A DNA stretch of 45,935 nucleotides from an uncultured Woeseiaceae bacterium (GCA_947259285.1 CAMYMR010000007.1:1-45935), one strand, 5' to 3'. Numbered from the stretch's first letter, positions 18,127 through 26,900 are shown. The notes: generated from the sequence alone by a model not told the origin. Made by a program: numbers and translations.

Positions 18127-20334
18127 CTAGAAGAGTTCGATGGGATCAACGTCGATTGACCAGCGGACCTTGCGTCCTGAGGACTGCTGTTCCAGCGTCG
18201 GGCGCAGCACCCCAAGCAGCTTGTGCAAAGCGTGGCGATCGCTGCTTTGCAAAAGGAGCTGCACCCTGTATCGGCCTGCTTTACGCGCCATTGGAGCGTC
18301 GACCGGGCCGAGGATGCGGGTGCGATCGTCCGCATTTTCAGCAACGATTCGCTTTGCATCCTCAAGAAACCTGAATGCGTCACTATGTCTGTGTGCCGCC
18401 GCCCGCAACAGCGCGAGCCGCGTGAACGGCGGCCAGCGAGTGACCTGGCGCTCAGCCAGAGCTTGCTCCGAGACCTGGCGGTAGCCGCCCTCGATCAGCG
18501 TCGACCAGAACGGGTTGTCCGGGAATGCGGTCTGGATGAGCACCTCGCCGGCCCGACTCTCGCGGCCGGCACGCCCCGCGACCTGCACGATAGACTGTGC
18601 AAGGCGCTCTGCGCTTCGAAAGTCGGTGCCGAACAAGCCTTGATCCGCGTTTACGATGCCAACCAGCGTCAGCTTGGGAAAGTGATGGCCCTTGGATAGC
18701 ATCTGGGTGCCCACGAGGATGTCGGCAGCGCCCTCCGTTGCGCGATCGAGCACCTCGTTCATGGCGCCTTTGCGTTGCGTGCTGTCGCTATCGACGCGGG
18801 TGATAACGTGATCGGGAAACCTTGAGCAAAGCGCTTCTTCCAGTCGTTGTGTGCCCTCGCCAAGCGGTTTCACGGGTTCTCCGCATTCACCGCAGCTCGA
18901 GTCGAGTCGACGAACGGCCCCGCAATGATGGCAACGCAGTTGTTTCTTTCCGGCGTGAACGGTCAGGCGGGAGTCGCAGCGCTCACAGCCGGCTATATGA
19001 CCGCAGCTGCCGCAGATCAATGTCGGGGCAAAGCCCCGGCGGTTCAGAAAAATCAGCGCCTGCCCGCCTGCCGAGAGATGGCTCTCGATCGCAGCGCTCA
19101 AGGGCTCACTGATGCCGTCCGTCGCCGGTGTGCGAACTGTGTCGATCAGGTGTATCGTCGGCGGCTTCGCACCGCCGGCACGAACCGGCAGGCGAATGTG
19201 CTCGTAGTTACCCGTCTGGCAATGCTGCAACATCTCGAGCGTTGGCGTCGCAGAGCCCAGTATCACCGGTACGTCAAGCTGTTTAGCGCGGACGATGGCG
19301 AGATCCCGGGCCGAATACCGCAGTCCCTCCTGTTGCTTGAAGGATTGGTCATGTTCTTCGTCAACGATTATGAGACCCGGACGGTTTAACGGTGTGAAGA
19401 TCGCCGAGCGAGTTCCGACCACGAGACGTGCGGCGCCCGAACGGGCAGCACGCCATGCAGCCAGTCGTTCGTTATCGGTCAGGGCCGAGTGCAGCAGCGC
19501 CGGTTCTATACCTAAGCGGTCGCGAAGTCTTGCAATCAGTTGCGGTGTCAGCCCGATCTCGGGGGCCAAAACCAGTACCTGCTTTCCGCGGTCGATAATG
19601 TCCTGCATCCGCTGTAGATAGACCTCGGTCTTGCCACTGCCCGTGACGCCATCTATCAGGTAGGCGCCGAAGGTATCGCTTGCACGTAGTGCTGCAAGCG
19701 CCCGTTGTTGACCCTCGTTAAGCGTCAGCCGCCTCGATGCAGTGTTTGTCAGCGTCTCATTGAAGTCGTCCGAGGGCATATCACGGCGCGTGATGTAGCC
19801 TTTCTTGAAGAGTGGGGCCGCGGCGCGCCGCCAGTTAGGCAGCTCTTCGGTCAGGCGGTCGGCCTCGACACCGACGACGCCAGCATCCAGCAGCAGCTCC
19901 AGCAATTCGGCTTGCTTCGGTGCCCTTGTGGCCAGGGTATCGACATTCGTCGCTTCGCCGGCATCCGTCGCGCCGATGGTCTCAACGGTCGGGTGCAGGG
20001 GCTTCCCGTGACGCAGCAGGGCGGGTAGTGCGGCTGCCACCACCTCTCCGATGGGATGGTGATAGTAGTCGCTTGTAAAACGGATCAGCCGGAGATCGGC
20101 CGCGGACAAGATCGGAGTCGTGTCGATTATTTCGGTGCAGCGACGCAGCTTGCCCGCGGGCAGCGCCGACTCATCGGAGTGACCAAGGACCAGGCCAATC
20201 GCCTGGCGTCGTCCGAAGGGCACGCGCACCCGGCATCCGGGTACCGGAACCGGCCCGTCCGCAGGCGGCAAATAGTCGAATTCGCGCGACAAGGGCACGT
20301 TGACTGCGATGTTCAGAAGGATGATGTTGCTAAT
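18127..20334 (-). CDS. priA: Primosomal helicase PriA, non-canonical start
   Basis: Replication-restart helicase that recognises stalled forks and reloads DnaB. Motifs are Walker A GVTGSGKTEVYL, the DEEH box IIVDEEHDQSFKQ, the eight-cysteine zinc module (CGSCGH, CERCDS, CHHCG, CGECG) and GTQMLSKGHHFP. The first conventional start is GTG 20298, which would give 723 residues but begin inside the conserved first strand of the DNA-binding domain. Upstream the frame stays open to a TAA and encodes SNIILLNIAV just before VNVPLSREFDYLPP, matching the usual PriA N-terminus. The only fitting start is ATT at 20334 (735 residues), or CTG 20316. The gene has its own promoter and is divergent from the sigma factor gene. 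Confidence 0.93.
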   Translation of the reverse strand: MSNIILLNIAVNVPLSREFDYLPPADGPVPVPGCRVRVPFGRRQAIGLVLGHSDESALPAGKLRRCTEIIDTTPILSAADLRLIRFTSDYYHHPIGEVVAAALPALLRHGKPLHPTVETIGATDAGEATNVDTLATRAPKQAELLELLLDAGVVGVEADRLTEELPNWRRAAAPLFKKGYITRRDMPSDDFNETLTNTASRRLTLNEGQQRALAALRASDTFGAYLIDGVTGSGKTEVYLQRMQDIIDRGKQVLVLAPEIGLTPQLIARLRDRLGIEPALLHSALTDNERLAAWRAARSGAARLVVGTRSAIFTPLNRPGLIIVDEEHDQSFKQQEGLRYSARDLAIVRAKQLDVPVILGSATPTLEMLQHCQTGNYEHIRLPVRAGGAKPPTIHLIDTVRTPATDGISEPLSAAIESHLSAGGQALIFLNRRGFAPTLICGSCGHIAGCERCDSRLTVHAGKKQLRCHHCGAVRRLDSSCGECGEPVKPLGEGTQRLEEALCSRFPDHVITRVDSDSTQRKGAMNEVLDRATEGAADILVGTQMLSKGHHFPKLTLVGIVNADQGLFGTDFRSAERLAQSIVQVAGRAGRESRAGEVLIQTAFPDNPFWSTLIEGGYRQVSEQALAERQVTRWPPFTRLALLRAAAHRHSDAFRFLEDAKRIVAENADDRTRILGPVDAPMARKAGRYRVQLLLQSSDRHALHKLLGVLRPTLEQQSSGRKVRWSIDVDPIELF

Positions 20335-20359
20335 CGGGCTGTCTCTATAGATTTAACAT

Positions 20360-20390
20360 AATATAAGAAGGCGGCGGTCAAACCTGTCAA
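20360..20390 (-). promoter_or_regulatory. Predicted priA promoter
   Basis: On the minus strand a perfect -35 TTGACA (20390-20385) is followed after 19 bp by TATATT (20365-20360), five of six matches to the -10. The predicted start near 20353 leaves about 19 nt of leader before the ATT proposed as the priA start. That is a normal spacing and supports the upstream start over one at GTG 20298. Confidence 0.5.
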
Positions 20391-20416
20391 CCGGACCTGT
20401 TGCTCACCCGTTAAAC

Positions 20417-21097
20417 ATGGCAGACACGTTAGATGACCTCGTCGTGGAGTCAAGAGATATGGAAGTCAGCACCACGGTTTTTGCGGTATCTTGTGCCGGC
20501 ACGCCATCAACAGGGACACAGGCACTGCAAAAAGAACGGCAACTTAACCAGTTCCTCGCTGAGGTGGAACGGCGTGCGCTGCGTATTGCCGAAATTGCGG
20601 TGCGGGATCGAGACGAGGCGCTGGATCTCGTTCAGGACGCGATGATCAAGCTGGCGCGCAATTACTCGGATCGTGCCGCCGAGGAGTGGACGCCGCTGTT
20701 CTATCGAATACTGCAAAACAGCGTGCGCGACTGGCACCGTCGGCAGGCCGTTCGCAATCGTGTGTTCGTTTGGTTCAAGCGCAAACCCGCCGACGACAAC
20801 GATTATGATGCAATCGCGGCCGCGCCGGACTCCGGCGGGCGAACGCCGGACGAGGAGCTGCAAAACAGCGAGGCGATGCGAAGCCTCGAAACGGCGGTGT
20901 ATGCGTTGCCCGCGAGACAGCGCGAAGCCTTTATGCTGCGCACATTCGAAGGTCTCAACGTTGCGGAGACCGCTGTGGCGATGGGCTGCAGCGAGGGCAG
21001 CGTAAAGACACACTACTCCCGGGCGATACACGCGCTGCGGGAAAAACTGGAAGAACACAGGCCCGGCGATTACGGGTCCGCGGATGGTGAACGATGA
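20417..21097 (+). CDS. ECF-like RNA polymerase sigma factor
   Basis: Sigma-70 family factor of the extracytoplasmic-function type. The 226-residue protein has region 2 (about 50-115) with EIAVRDRDEALDLVQDAMIKLA and WTPLFYRILQNSVRDWHRR, a linker of about 40 residues, and region 4 (about 155-215) with ALPARQREAFMLRTFEGL and the helix-turn-helix VAETAVAMGCSEGSVKTHYSR. ATG 20417 has no good ribosome site; ATG 20462 has GGAG upstream and would remove a non-conserved 15-residue start. It overlaps the DUF3619 gene by 4 bases (ATGA). The sigma-DUF3619-DUF3106 order is also known from betaproteobacteria. The regulon is unknown. It is divergent from priA. Confidence 0.92.
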   Translation: MADTLDDLVVESRDMEVSTTVFAVSCAGTPSTGTQALQKERQLNQFLAEVERRALRIAEIAVRDRDEALDLVQDAMIKLARNYSDRAAEEWTPLFYRILQNSVRDWHRRQAVRNRVFVWFKRKPADDNDYDAIAAAPDSGGRTPDEELQNSEAMRSLETAVYALPARQREAFMLRTFEGLNVAETAVAMGCSEGSVKTHYSRAIHALREKLEEHRPGDYGSADGER

Positions 21098-21450
21098 ACG
21101 AGCAAGACAAGGCATTCGAAAAGAAGGCAAAGGCTGCATTCGATGAGTCCGTTGGTGCATTGGATGCAGCAACGCTGTCGAAGCTGAATCGCAGCCGCCA
21201 TGAAGCGCTTGCCGAGTTGCGGCGTCCTAAACACCAGTGGTCCAACTGGATGCCTGCGACAGGTGTTGCGGCGGCAGTGCTGATCGCCGTGGTGTGGTTA
21301 CAAAGTCCTGGCGTCGTAACAGACCTGAACGGAACAACGGCGGCGACTGATATGGAGATTCTGCTCGGCGAGGACAGTATCGATATGCTGGAGGACCTGG
21401 AATTTTACAGCTGGCTCGACATGGCGGAAACGGATGGCGATGTCGGCTGA
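21094..21450 (+). CDS. DUF3619 family single-pass membrane protein, candidate anti-sigma
   Basis: A 118-residue protein with a charged cytoplasmic N-terminus (about 1-52), one transmembrane segment (about 54-70) and an acidic C-terminal tail exposed outside, ending in a stretch rich in Asp/Glu with LEDLEFYSWLDM near 104-112. Family function is not established. The topology, the size and the 4-base overlap with the sigma gene are those expected of a membrane anti-sigma factor, so that role is a reasonable inference. Its last 17 bases overlap the next small gene. Confidence 0.8.
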   Translation: MNEQDKAFEKKAKAAFDESVGALDAATLSKLNRSRHEALAELRRPKHQWSNWMPATGVAAAVLIAVVWLQSPGVVTDLNGTTAATDMEILLGEDSIDMLEDLEFYSWLDMAETDGDVG

Positions 21451-21676
21451 CCACAGACTGGGCGCCGTTGTCTTTGGGCTGCTGCTGTACGGCGGAGAGG
21501 TTCTGGCCGCGGACGAAGAACCGCCGGAAATCGAACTGCTGGAGTACCTCGGCATGTGGGAGGAATCGGATGAATACTGGCTGATCCTCAACGAAGCAGT
21601 AGCGGCCGAGAATGAAGAACGGATCGATCCCGTACCGCAAGGTGAAGAATCGATGGAGAAAGATGATGAAAGCTAA
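21434..21676 (+). CDS. Small acidic exported protein in sigma operon
   Basis: An 80-residue protein of unknown function. A hydrophobic segment (about 10-25) ending in VLAA looks like a cleavable signal peptide. The mature part of about 55 residues is strongly acidic and contains PEIELLEYLGMWEESDEYW (about 31-49). ATG 21440 is an alternative start two codons in. It overlaps the DUF3619 gene by 17 bases and the DUF3106 gene by 14, so it is embedded in the operon and very likely translated. Its acidity is the mirror of the Arg-rich DUF3106 product encoded next, which may be its partner. Confidence 0.75.
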   Translation: MAMSADHRLGAVVFGLLLYGGEVLAADEEPPEIELLEYLGMWEESDEYWLILNEAVAAENEERIDPVPQGEESMEKDDES

Positions 21677-22154
21677 CAACCTTGTTGCACGGACCGCGGT
21701 GGCTATCGCCGCATTACTGGTGGTCAGCTTAGCTAATGCCCAGGATGACGGAATTAGCTGGCATGAACTCAGTGATGGGCAGCGCGAGATTCTCAGCCAG
21801 CTGGAGAGCAGCTGGGACTCTCTTCCGGCGGAGCGCCAGCAGCGACTATCGAGGGGTGCGCAACGCTGGGATGCCATGTCGCGACAAGAGCGCCAGCAGG
21901 CGAGAGGCCGATTTCAATCGTGGCGCAAACTGTCCGATGAGCGGCGTGAACTGATTCGGGAACGTGCTCAGATCTTCAAGAATCTTTCTCCCGAAGAGCA
22001 GGACCGCATACGAAAGAACTACCGTAACTACCGGCAGATGAATCGGGAACGCCGAGAGCAGCTGAGAGATCGCTACAAAAGGATGACGCCGGACCAGCGG
22101 CAACGGCTGCGGGATCGTCTGACCCGAAGGCCGCGACCGGCTCCAAGAGATTGA
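21663..22154 (+). CDS. DUF3106 exported Arg-rich repeat protein
   Basis: From ATG 21663 (ATG 21666 is equivalent; GGAG lies just upstream) the product is 163 residues. A signal peptide ends near ALLVVSLANA (cleavage about residue 26). The mature protein is a series of 18-residue units: 36-53, 54-71, 72-89, 90-107 and 108-125, then two shorter ones (126-140, 141-156). Each starts with Leu/Met plus Ser/Pro/Thr/Asn, carries Glu/Asp, Gln and Arg, and has an aromatic residue at position 16 in the five full units (W, W, W, F, Y). It is highly basic and should be almost entirely helical in the periplasm. It is the last gene of the sigma operon and is followed by a strong terminator. The function is unknown. 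Confidence 0.85.
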   Translation: MMKANNLVARTAVAIAALLVVSLANAQDDGISWHELSDGQREILSQLESSWDSLPAERQQRLSRGAQRWDAMSRQERQQARGRFQSWRKLSDERRELIRERAQIFKNLSPEEQDRIRKNYRNYRQMNRERREQLRDRYKRMTPDQRQRLRDRLTRRPRPAPRD

Positions 22155-22176
22155 ACGGCTAACCGAGAAACTGCCT

Positions 22177-22206
22177 AAAGACCTCCGACGGGAGGTCTTT
22201 TCCTTT
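22177..22206 (+). terminator. Intrinsic terminator of the sigma operon
   Basis: AAAGACCTCC and GGAGGTCTTT form a perfect 10-bp stem around the tetraloop GACG, followed by a T-rich tract (TTCCTTT read on from the stem). It lies 22 bp after the DUF3106 stop and about 55 bp before pntA, so it separates the sigma module from the transhydrogenase genes. Confidence 0.93.
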
Positions 22207-22259
22207 GTGCCTGCAGATTGCCTTCGTTACACTGCCGCAGTCCAAATGGAGGCGCGAGA

Positions 22260-23795
22260 ATGAGAATCGGTGTTCCCAAGGAAACCCACGCAGGCGAACG
22301 TCGGGTCGCAACGACGCCCGAGGTTGCGACACAACTCGTCAAGCTCGGCTTTAGTGTGGCGGTCGAGTCCGGTGCGGGTGCTGCGGCGAGCTACTCTGAT
22401 GAAGCATACCGAGGTGCCGGCTGCGAAATAATTGCGTCGAAAAGCGAGCTGTGGGAACGATCCGACCTCGTTCTTAAAGTCAGGGCTCCCGAGGGCGATG
22501 AGGCGGCCGGCCTGCGAGCGGACCAGACGCTGATCAGCTTTGTATGGCCCGGTCAGAATCCCGAGCTTCTGGAGCAGCTGACGAATAGCGGTGCCACGGT
22601 GTTGGCCATGGACAGCGTGCCGAGAATCTCACGCGCACAGAAAATGGATGCGCTGAGCTCGATGGCAAACATCGCGGGTTACCGTGCGATCGTAGAAGCC
22701 GCGCAGCATTTCGGCCGCTTTTTCACAGGACAGATCACTGCTGCTGGCAAAGTTCCTCCCGCCAAAGTGTTGGTGATTGGCGCCGGCGTTGCCGGACTGG
22801 CGGCCATCGGCGCGGCGAAAAGCATGGGCGCCATCGTTCGTTCATTCGATACGCGTCCCGAGGTAAAGGAACAGGTCGAAAGCATGGACGCCGAGTTCCT
22901 GATGCTGGACTTCGAAGACGATGAAGACGGCTCCGGCGAGGGCGGCTATGCGAAGGTAATGAGCGCGGCATTCATCGAGGCCGAAATGGCGTTGTTCGCG
23001 GAGCAGGCGAAAGACGTTGACATCATTATCACGACGGCGTTGATTCCGGGAAAACCGGCACCCAAGTTGATTACCGCGGAAATGGTTCGATCGATGCGCG
23101 ACGGCAGCGTAATTGTCGACCTCGCAGCGGAACAAGGCGGCAACTGCGAGCTCACCCGGCCCGACGAGGTTGTAGAGGCAAACGGCGTTTCGATCATTGG
23201 CTATACGGACCTGCCCAGCCGGCTCGCAGCGCAGTCGAGCCAGCTGTACGCGAGCAACTTGCGCCATCTTCTGACAGACATGACGCCGGAGAAGGACGGC
23301 AGTATCGTTGTCGATTTCGAGGACGAGGTCGTTCGTGGTGCGACGATCTGCAAAGACGGCGAAACGACCTGGCCACCACCGGCGCCGAAACTAACGGCAG
23401 CACCGCCCAAAGCTGAGCCTGCACCTGCTCCCGTGGTTGAGGAGAAAAAGCCATCCGTAGCGGGACCGATTATTGCGACGGTGGTGGCCGGCTTCGCGTT
23501 GCTAGGCCTCGGCGCGGTCGCGCCGCCATCGTTCATGGCGCACTTCACGGTATTCGTGCTGGCGTGCTTCGTGGGCTACATGGTGATCTGGAATGTCACC
23601 CCCGCACTGCATACGCCGCTGATGAGTGTCACGAACGCAATCTCCAGCATTATCGTCATCGGTGCGCTGCTGCAGATTAGCTCAGCCAATAACTTAATCA
23701 TGTGGATCGCCGTAGCGACGGTGTTGATAACGAGCATCAACATCGCCGGTGGGTTTGCAGTAACGCGCCGCATGCTAGAAATGTTCAGAAAGTGA
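22260..23795 (+). CDS. pntA: NAD(P) transhydrogenase subunit alpha
   Basis: Proton-translocating transhydrogenase subunit that binds NAD(H) and passes hydride toward NADP+ at the cost of the proton gradient. From ATG 22260, with GGAGG upstream, it is 511 residues, like the fused E. coli-type alpha subunit (510). The N-terminal domain [17 protein letters not shown] and the dinucleotide fold VIGAGVAG (172-179) form dI. A Pro/Ala-rich linker (about 378-400) leads to four transmembrane helices (about 402-500). A TTG 14 codons upstream is unlikely to be the start. pntB follows after 7 bp. With GltBD in the same window it supplies the NADPH that enzyme needs. Confidence 0.97.
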   Translation: MRIGVPKETHAGERRVATTPEVATQLVKLGFSVAVESGAGAAASYSDEAYRGAGCEIIASKSELWERSDLVLKVRAPEGDEAAGLRADQTLISFVWPGQNPELLEQLTNSGATVLAMDSVPRISRAQKMDALSSMANIAGYRAIVEAAQHFGRFFTGQITAAGKVPPAKVLVIGAGVAGLAAIGAAKSMGAIVRSFDTRPEVKEQVESMDAEFLMLDFEDDEDGSGEGGYAKVMSAAFIEAEMALFAEQAKDVDIIITTALIPGKPAPKLITAEMVRSMRDGSVIVDLAAEQGGNCELTRPDEVVEANGVSIIGYTDLPSRLAAQSSQLYASNLRHLLTDMTPEKDGSIVVDFEDEVVRGATICKDGETTWPPPAPKLTAAPPKAEPAPAPVVEEKKPSVAGPIIATVVAGFALLGLGAVAPPSFMAHFTVFVLACFVGYMVIWNVTPALHTPLMSVTNAISSIIVIGALLQISSANNLIMWIAVATVLITSINIAGGFAVTRRMLEMFRK

Positions 23796-23802
23796 GACCG
23801 GC

Positions 23803-25200
23803 ATGATTAACGCGGGCATCGTAACTGTTTCCTATATCACTGCGACGGTTCTTTTTATCCTTGCGCTTGGCGGCCTTTCCCACCCGGAGACTGCGCGCCG
23901 CGGCAACTGGTTCGGCATCATCGGCATGGCGATTGCTTTGCTGGCAACAGTGCTCGGCGTCGTTACGCAGCATTACGCGTTGCTCGTCGGTGCGCTGCTC
24001 ATCGGGGGCAGCATCGGCCTGGTGCTCGCGCGACGCGTGCAGATGACCCAAATGCCGGAGCTTGTCGCCGTGTTGCACAGCCTGGTGGGTATCGCCGCTG
24101 TCGCGGTCGGATTCGCGAACTTTATGGATCCCGACAAGCATTTCGTCGGCATCGAGCTGACGATACACGACATCGAGACGTATCTCGGAATCCTGATCGG
24201 CGCGCTGACCTTCTCGGGCTCGGTGATCGCGTTCGGCAAACTGTCGGGCCGCATCAGCGGCAGCCCGCTGCTCCTGCCTGCGCGTCACTGGCTAAACCTG
24301 CTGCTGCTGCTCGGCGCGATCTGGTTTGGACGCGAATTCGTACTGCAGTCTGCGGCTGGCGGCGGCATGACGCCCCTCGTCATCATGACCATAATCTCAC
24401 TGCTGTTCGGTATCCATATGGTCATGGCGATCGGCGGTGCGGATATGCCTGTTGTTGTGTCGATGCTGAACAGTTACTCCGGATGGGCGGCATCCGCCAC
24501 CGGATTCATGCTCAGCAACGACTTGCTTATTGTCACGGGCGCGCTGGTTGGATCGAGCGGTGCGATCCTCAGCTACATCATGTGTCGGGCAATGAATCGA
24601 AAATTCCTGGCAGTTATTGCGGGCGGCTTCGGTACCGGTGGCGGCGCAGCAGCGAGTGGCGGCGGCGCGGATCAGGGCGAGGTCGTCCCCATCGACGCGC
24701 AGGAGACGGCGGCACTCCTGGCCGGCGCAAAAGAGGTCATGATCGTCCCGGGGTACGGCATGGCAGTCGCGCAGGCGCAGCACACGGTCTTCGAAATTAC
24801 GCGGGTATTACGAGAGAAAGGCGTGAACGTCCGCTTCGGCATACACCCGGTCGCGGGACGTATGCCGGGCCACATGAACGTGCTGCTTGCCGAGGCGAGA
24901 GTGCCTTACGACATCGTCTTCGAAATGGACGAGGTCAATGACGATTTTCCCGAAGTCGATGTCTCCGTGATCATCGGCGCAAACGACATCGTGAACCCGT
25001 CGGCGCAGGAAGAGCCGGATAGCCCGATCGCCGGTATGCCGGTACTGGAGGTCTGGAAGGGCGCTACGTCAATCGTATTAAAACGCAGTATGGCAACGGG
25101 CTATGCTGGCGTTCAGAATCCGCTGTTCTTCAAGGAGAATACGCGCATGCTGTTCGGAGACGCGAAGGAAACCCTGGACGAGGTTCTGAAGACGCTGTAG
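23803..25200 (+). CDS. pntB: NAD(P) transhydrogenase subunit beta
   Basis: Partner of PntA that forms most of the proton channel and the NADP(H)-binding dIII. The 465-residue protein (E. coli 462) has about nine transmembrane helices in residues 1-265, a Gly/Ala-rich linker (about 272-290), and the C-terminal Rossmann-like dIII with [41 protein letters not shown] and [11 protein letters not shown]. It starts 7 bp after pntA and is surely co-transcribed. No clear terminator follows it before the next promoter. Confidence 0.98.
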   Translation: MINAGIVTVSYITATVLFILALGGLSHPETARRGNWFGIIGMAIALLATVLGVVTQHYALLVGALLIGGSIGLVLARRVQMTQMPELVAVLHSLVGIAAVAVGFANFMDPDKHFVGIELTIHDIETYLGILIGALTFSGSVIAFGKLSGRISGSPLLLPARHWLNLLLLLGAIWFGREFVLQSAAGGGMTPLVIMTIISLLFGIHMVMAIGGADMPVVVSMLNSYSGWAASATGFMLSNDLLIVTGALVGSSGAILSYIMCRAMNRKFLAVIAGGFGTGGGAAASGGGADQGEVVPIDAQETAALLAGAKEVMIVPGYGMAVAQAQHTVFEITRVLREKGVNVRFGIHPVAGRMPGHMNVLLAEARVPYDIVFEMDEVNDDFPEVDVSVIIGANDIVNPSAQEEPDSPIAGMPVLEVWKGATSIVLKRSMATGYAGVQNPLFFKENTRMLFGDAKETLDEVLKTL

Positions 25201-25221
25201 TGCTTGCTTGAAATGGCGGCG

Positions 25222-25288
25222 AATGCGTCAATGCGTCGACTGGTTCCTTGGCGGAGCAGCTAAGATTCGTCATAATCTTGAATGCGTC
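25222..25288 (+). repeat. Three direct copies of AATGCGTC around a promoter
   Basis: AATGCGTC occurs at 25222-25229 and directly again at 25230-25237, ten bases before a predicted -35, and a third time at 25281-25288 across the predicted transcription start. The layout, two adjacent upstream sites and one at +1, is that of operators for a repressor or activator. The units are only 8 bp, so chance is possible. Confidence 0.45.
25248..25276 (+). promoter_or_regulatory. Predicted promoter of the HNH nuclease operon
   Basis: TTGGCG (25248-25253) and CATAAT (25271-25276) are separated by 17 bp, with four and five of six consensus matches. The predicted start near 25283 gives a leader of about 30 nt before ATG 25314. 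It is the only good candidate in the 113 bp between pntB and the HNH gene. Confidence 0.45.
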
Positions 25289-25313
25289 CAGTGACTCTTA
25301 GTGAGGTGTGGAA

Positions 25314-25967
25314 ATGCTCGCCGGGCTCGCGTCCGACATTTCGCAGCAGGTCTTGAGAACCGATGTTGCAGGAATGCCGCTCGAATGGATTGACTACCGC
25401 GAAGCGGTGCGTCTCTACCATGCCGAGCAGGTTGCGTATGACTGCGGCACTCGCCTTTACTCCGTATTCGGCGGATACAGTGCATTTGACGGCAGCCGCA
25501 GCCGCATAGACGTGAACTCGATCATCGCGACACATGGCACGAGCCGGGGGCTATCACGGAACCGGGATCAGTACGTGCCGCCGCTGAATAACCGCACCTT
25601 GTTCAGGCGCGACGCAAATCTGTGCCTTTACTGCGGGATGCGCTACATGACACGTGATCTGACGCGTGATCACATAACGCCGGTATCGCAAGGTGGCACC
25701 GATTCATGGACCAACGTCGCAACGGCCTGCCGCCGCTGCAATAATTACAAGGGTGGTCGTACCCCGGAGCAGGCTGCCATGCAGCTGATAGCGGTGCCGT
25801 TCACGCCCAACTATGCCGAATACATTTATCTGAAAGGCCGGCGGGTGCTGACCGACCAGATGCAATATCTGCTTGCGCATATTCCGCGTTCCAGCCCGCT
25901 GCACGCGCGCCTGAGTGATCATCTGTCCAACGGCCAGGAAATCGTTGAAGTACATTTTCATGACTGA
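25314..25967 (+). CDS. HNH endonuclease family protein
   Basis: Stand-alone HNH nuclease-like protein of 217 residues from ATG 25314, which has GAGG 7 bases upstream; GTG 25308 is an alternative. The zinc-supported HNH fold is complete: Cys104-x2-Cys107, the DH pair at 119-120 in RDHITPVSQGG, Asn134 in SWTNV, and Cys139-x2-Cys142 in CRRCNNYKGG. A family-specific N-terminal part (1-95) precedes it. It resembles the McrA-like HNH proteins widespread as single genes in bacteria, for which no restriction partner is known. No methylase lies nearby. It is first in an apparent operon with a 5'-3' exonuclease 30 bp downstream. Substrate unknown. Confidence 0.88.
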   Translation: MLAGLASDISQQVLRTDVAGMPLEWIDYREAVRLYHAEQVAYDCGTRLYSVFGGYSAFDGSRSRIDVNSIIATHGTSRGLSRNRDQYVPPLNNRTLFRRDANLCLYCGMRYMTRDLTRDHITPVSQGGTDSWTNVATACRRCNNYKGGRTPEQAAMQLIAVPFTPNYAEYIYLKGRRVLTDQMQYLLAHIPRSSPLHARLSDHLSNGQEIVEVHFHD

Positions 25968-25997
25968 CATGCGCGCCGTGCGCTTAACTCTCAGGTA

Positions 25998-26888
25998 ATG
26001 CAGTACCTGATCGACGCAAGCGTCTACGTCTTTCGCGCGTATTATTCCATGCCCGATGACATGGTCGACGAGAGCGGCAATCCGATAAACGCGCTCTATG
26101 GCTTCTGCCGGTTCATCGGCGACTTCATGGAAAACGTTACGCCCGAGTACGTCGCCGTTTTATTCGACGAAAGTTTGTCGAAGTCGTTTCGTACCGAGAT
26201 TTATCCGCAGTACAAAGCCAATCGCGAGCCGGCGCCGCCAGAGCTGAAACGCCAGTTCGGGCAGTGCCGTCGTTTTGTGCGCGCACTTGGCGTCATGGAA
26301 TGCGCCAGCCCTGCGTACGAGGCGGACGATCTGATCGGCACGCTGGTGACGCACGGACGAGATCAGGGCCGCGCATCGACGATCGTAAGTCGCGACAAAG
26401 ACCTGACGCAGCTGCTGACCAAGGAAGACGTATTCTGGGATTTCGCCGGTAAGGGAAAGCTCCATTATGACGAGATACCGGCGTCGTTCGGCGTGTGGCC
26501 GGAACAGATCGCGGATTTTCTCGCGCTAGCTGGCGATGCGGTGGACAACATCAAGGGTGTTCCCGGCGTGGGCAAGAAGACGGCCGCCGAACTGTTGAAT
26601 CATTTTGGCAGCCTCGAAAATATTTACGACAACATCGACAAGGTGCATGAGGTAAATGTGCGCGGCGCCAAGACACTGGGTACGAAGCTCGAAACCCATA
26701 GAGATGACGCCATGCTTGCTCGTCGTCTGACCGGCATCGCCTGTGACGCGCCTATCGAGAATGCCGAGACGGCGATGCAGCCCACGGCGCCAAGGCTGGG
26801 CGAGATCAACGCGCTGTTCGATGAGGTCGGCATCGGCAGCGCTCTGCGAAGACAGGCCGAGCGCGTTTCCGACATCTACCGGCACTAA
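25998..26888 (+). CDS. 5'-3' exonuclease (PolA-type PIN/H3TH nuclease)
   Basis: Stand-alone structure-specific 5' nuclease related to the N-terminal domain of DNA polymerase I. The 296-residue protein has the PIN-like core with acidic metal ligands Asp6, Asp57, Glu108/Asp110/Asp111 (YEADDLIG), Asp133/Asp135 (SRDKDLTQL) and Asp180/Asp183 (GDAVDNIKGVPGVGKKTAAELL), the last within the helix-3-turn-helix DNA-binding motif. The full acidic set is retained, unlike the E. coli ExoIX/Xni proteins, which lack part of it. It would process flaps or RNA primers. It sits 30 bp after the HNH gene and 12 bp before the fructosamine-kinase-like gene. Confidence 0.92.
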   Translation: MQYLIDASVYVFRAYYSMPDDMVDESGNPINALYGFCRFIGDFMENVTPEYVAVLFDESLSKSFRTEIYPQYKANREPAPPELKRQFGQCRRFVRALGVMECASPAYEADDLIGTLVTHGRDQGRASTIVSRDKDLTQLLTKEDVFWDFAGKGKLHYDEIPASFGVWPEQIADFLALAGDAVDNIKGVPGVGKKTAAELLNHFGSLENIYDNIDKVHEVNVRGAKTLGTKLETHRDDAMLARRLTGIACDAPIENAETAMQPTAPRLGEINALFDEVGIGSALRRQAERVSDIYRH

Positions 26889-26900
26889 GGCCGTTCGACG

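Noticed and set aside
16755-18374. A long open frame (539 codons) on the plus strand opposite argS and the end of priA
   Set aside because: It lies antisense to clear argS and priA coding sequence, has no recognisable domain and is explained by GC-rich third positions leaving the opposite frame open.
25314-25967. Restriction-modification system around the HNH nuclease
   Set aside because: No DNA methyltransferase or specificity gene is present nearby; neighbours are pntB and a flap-type exonuclease.
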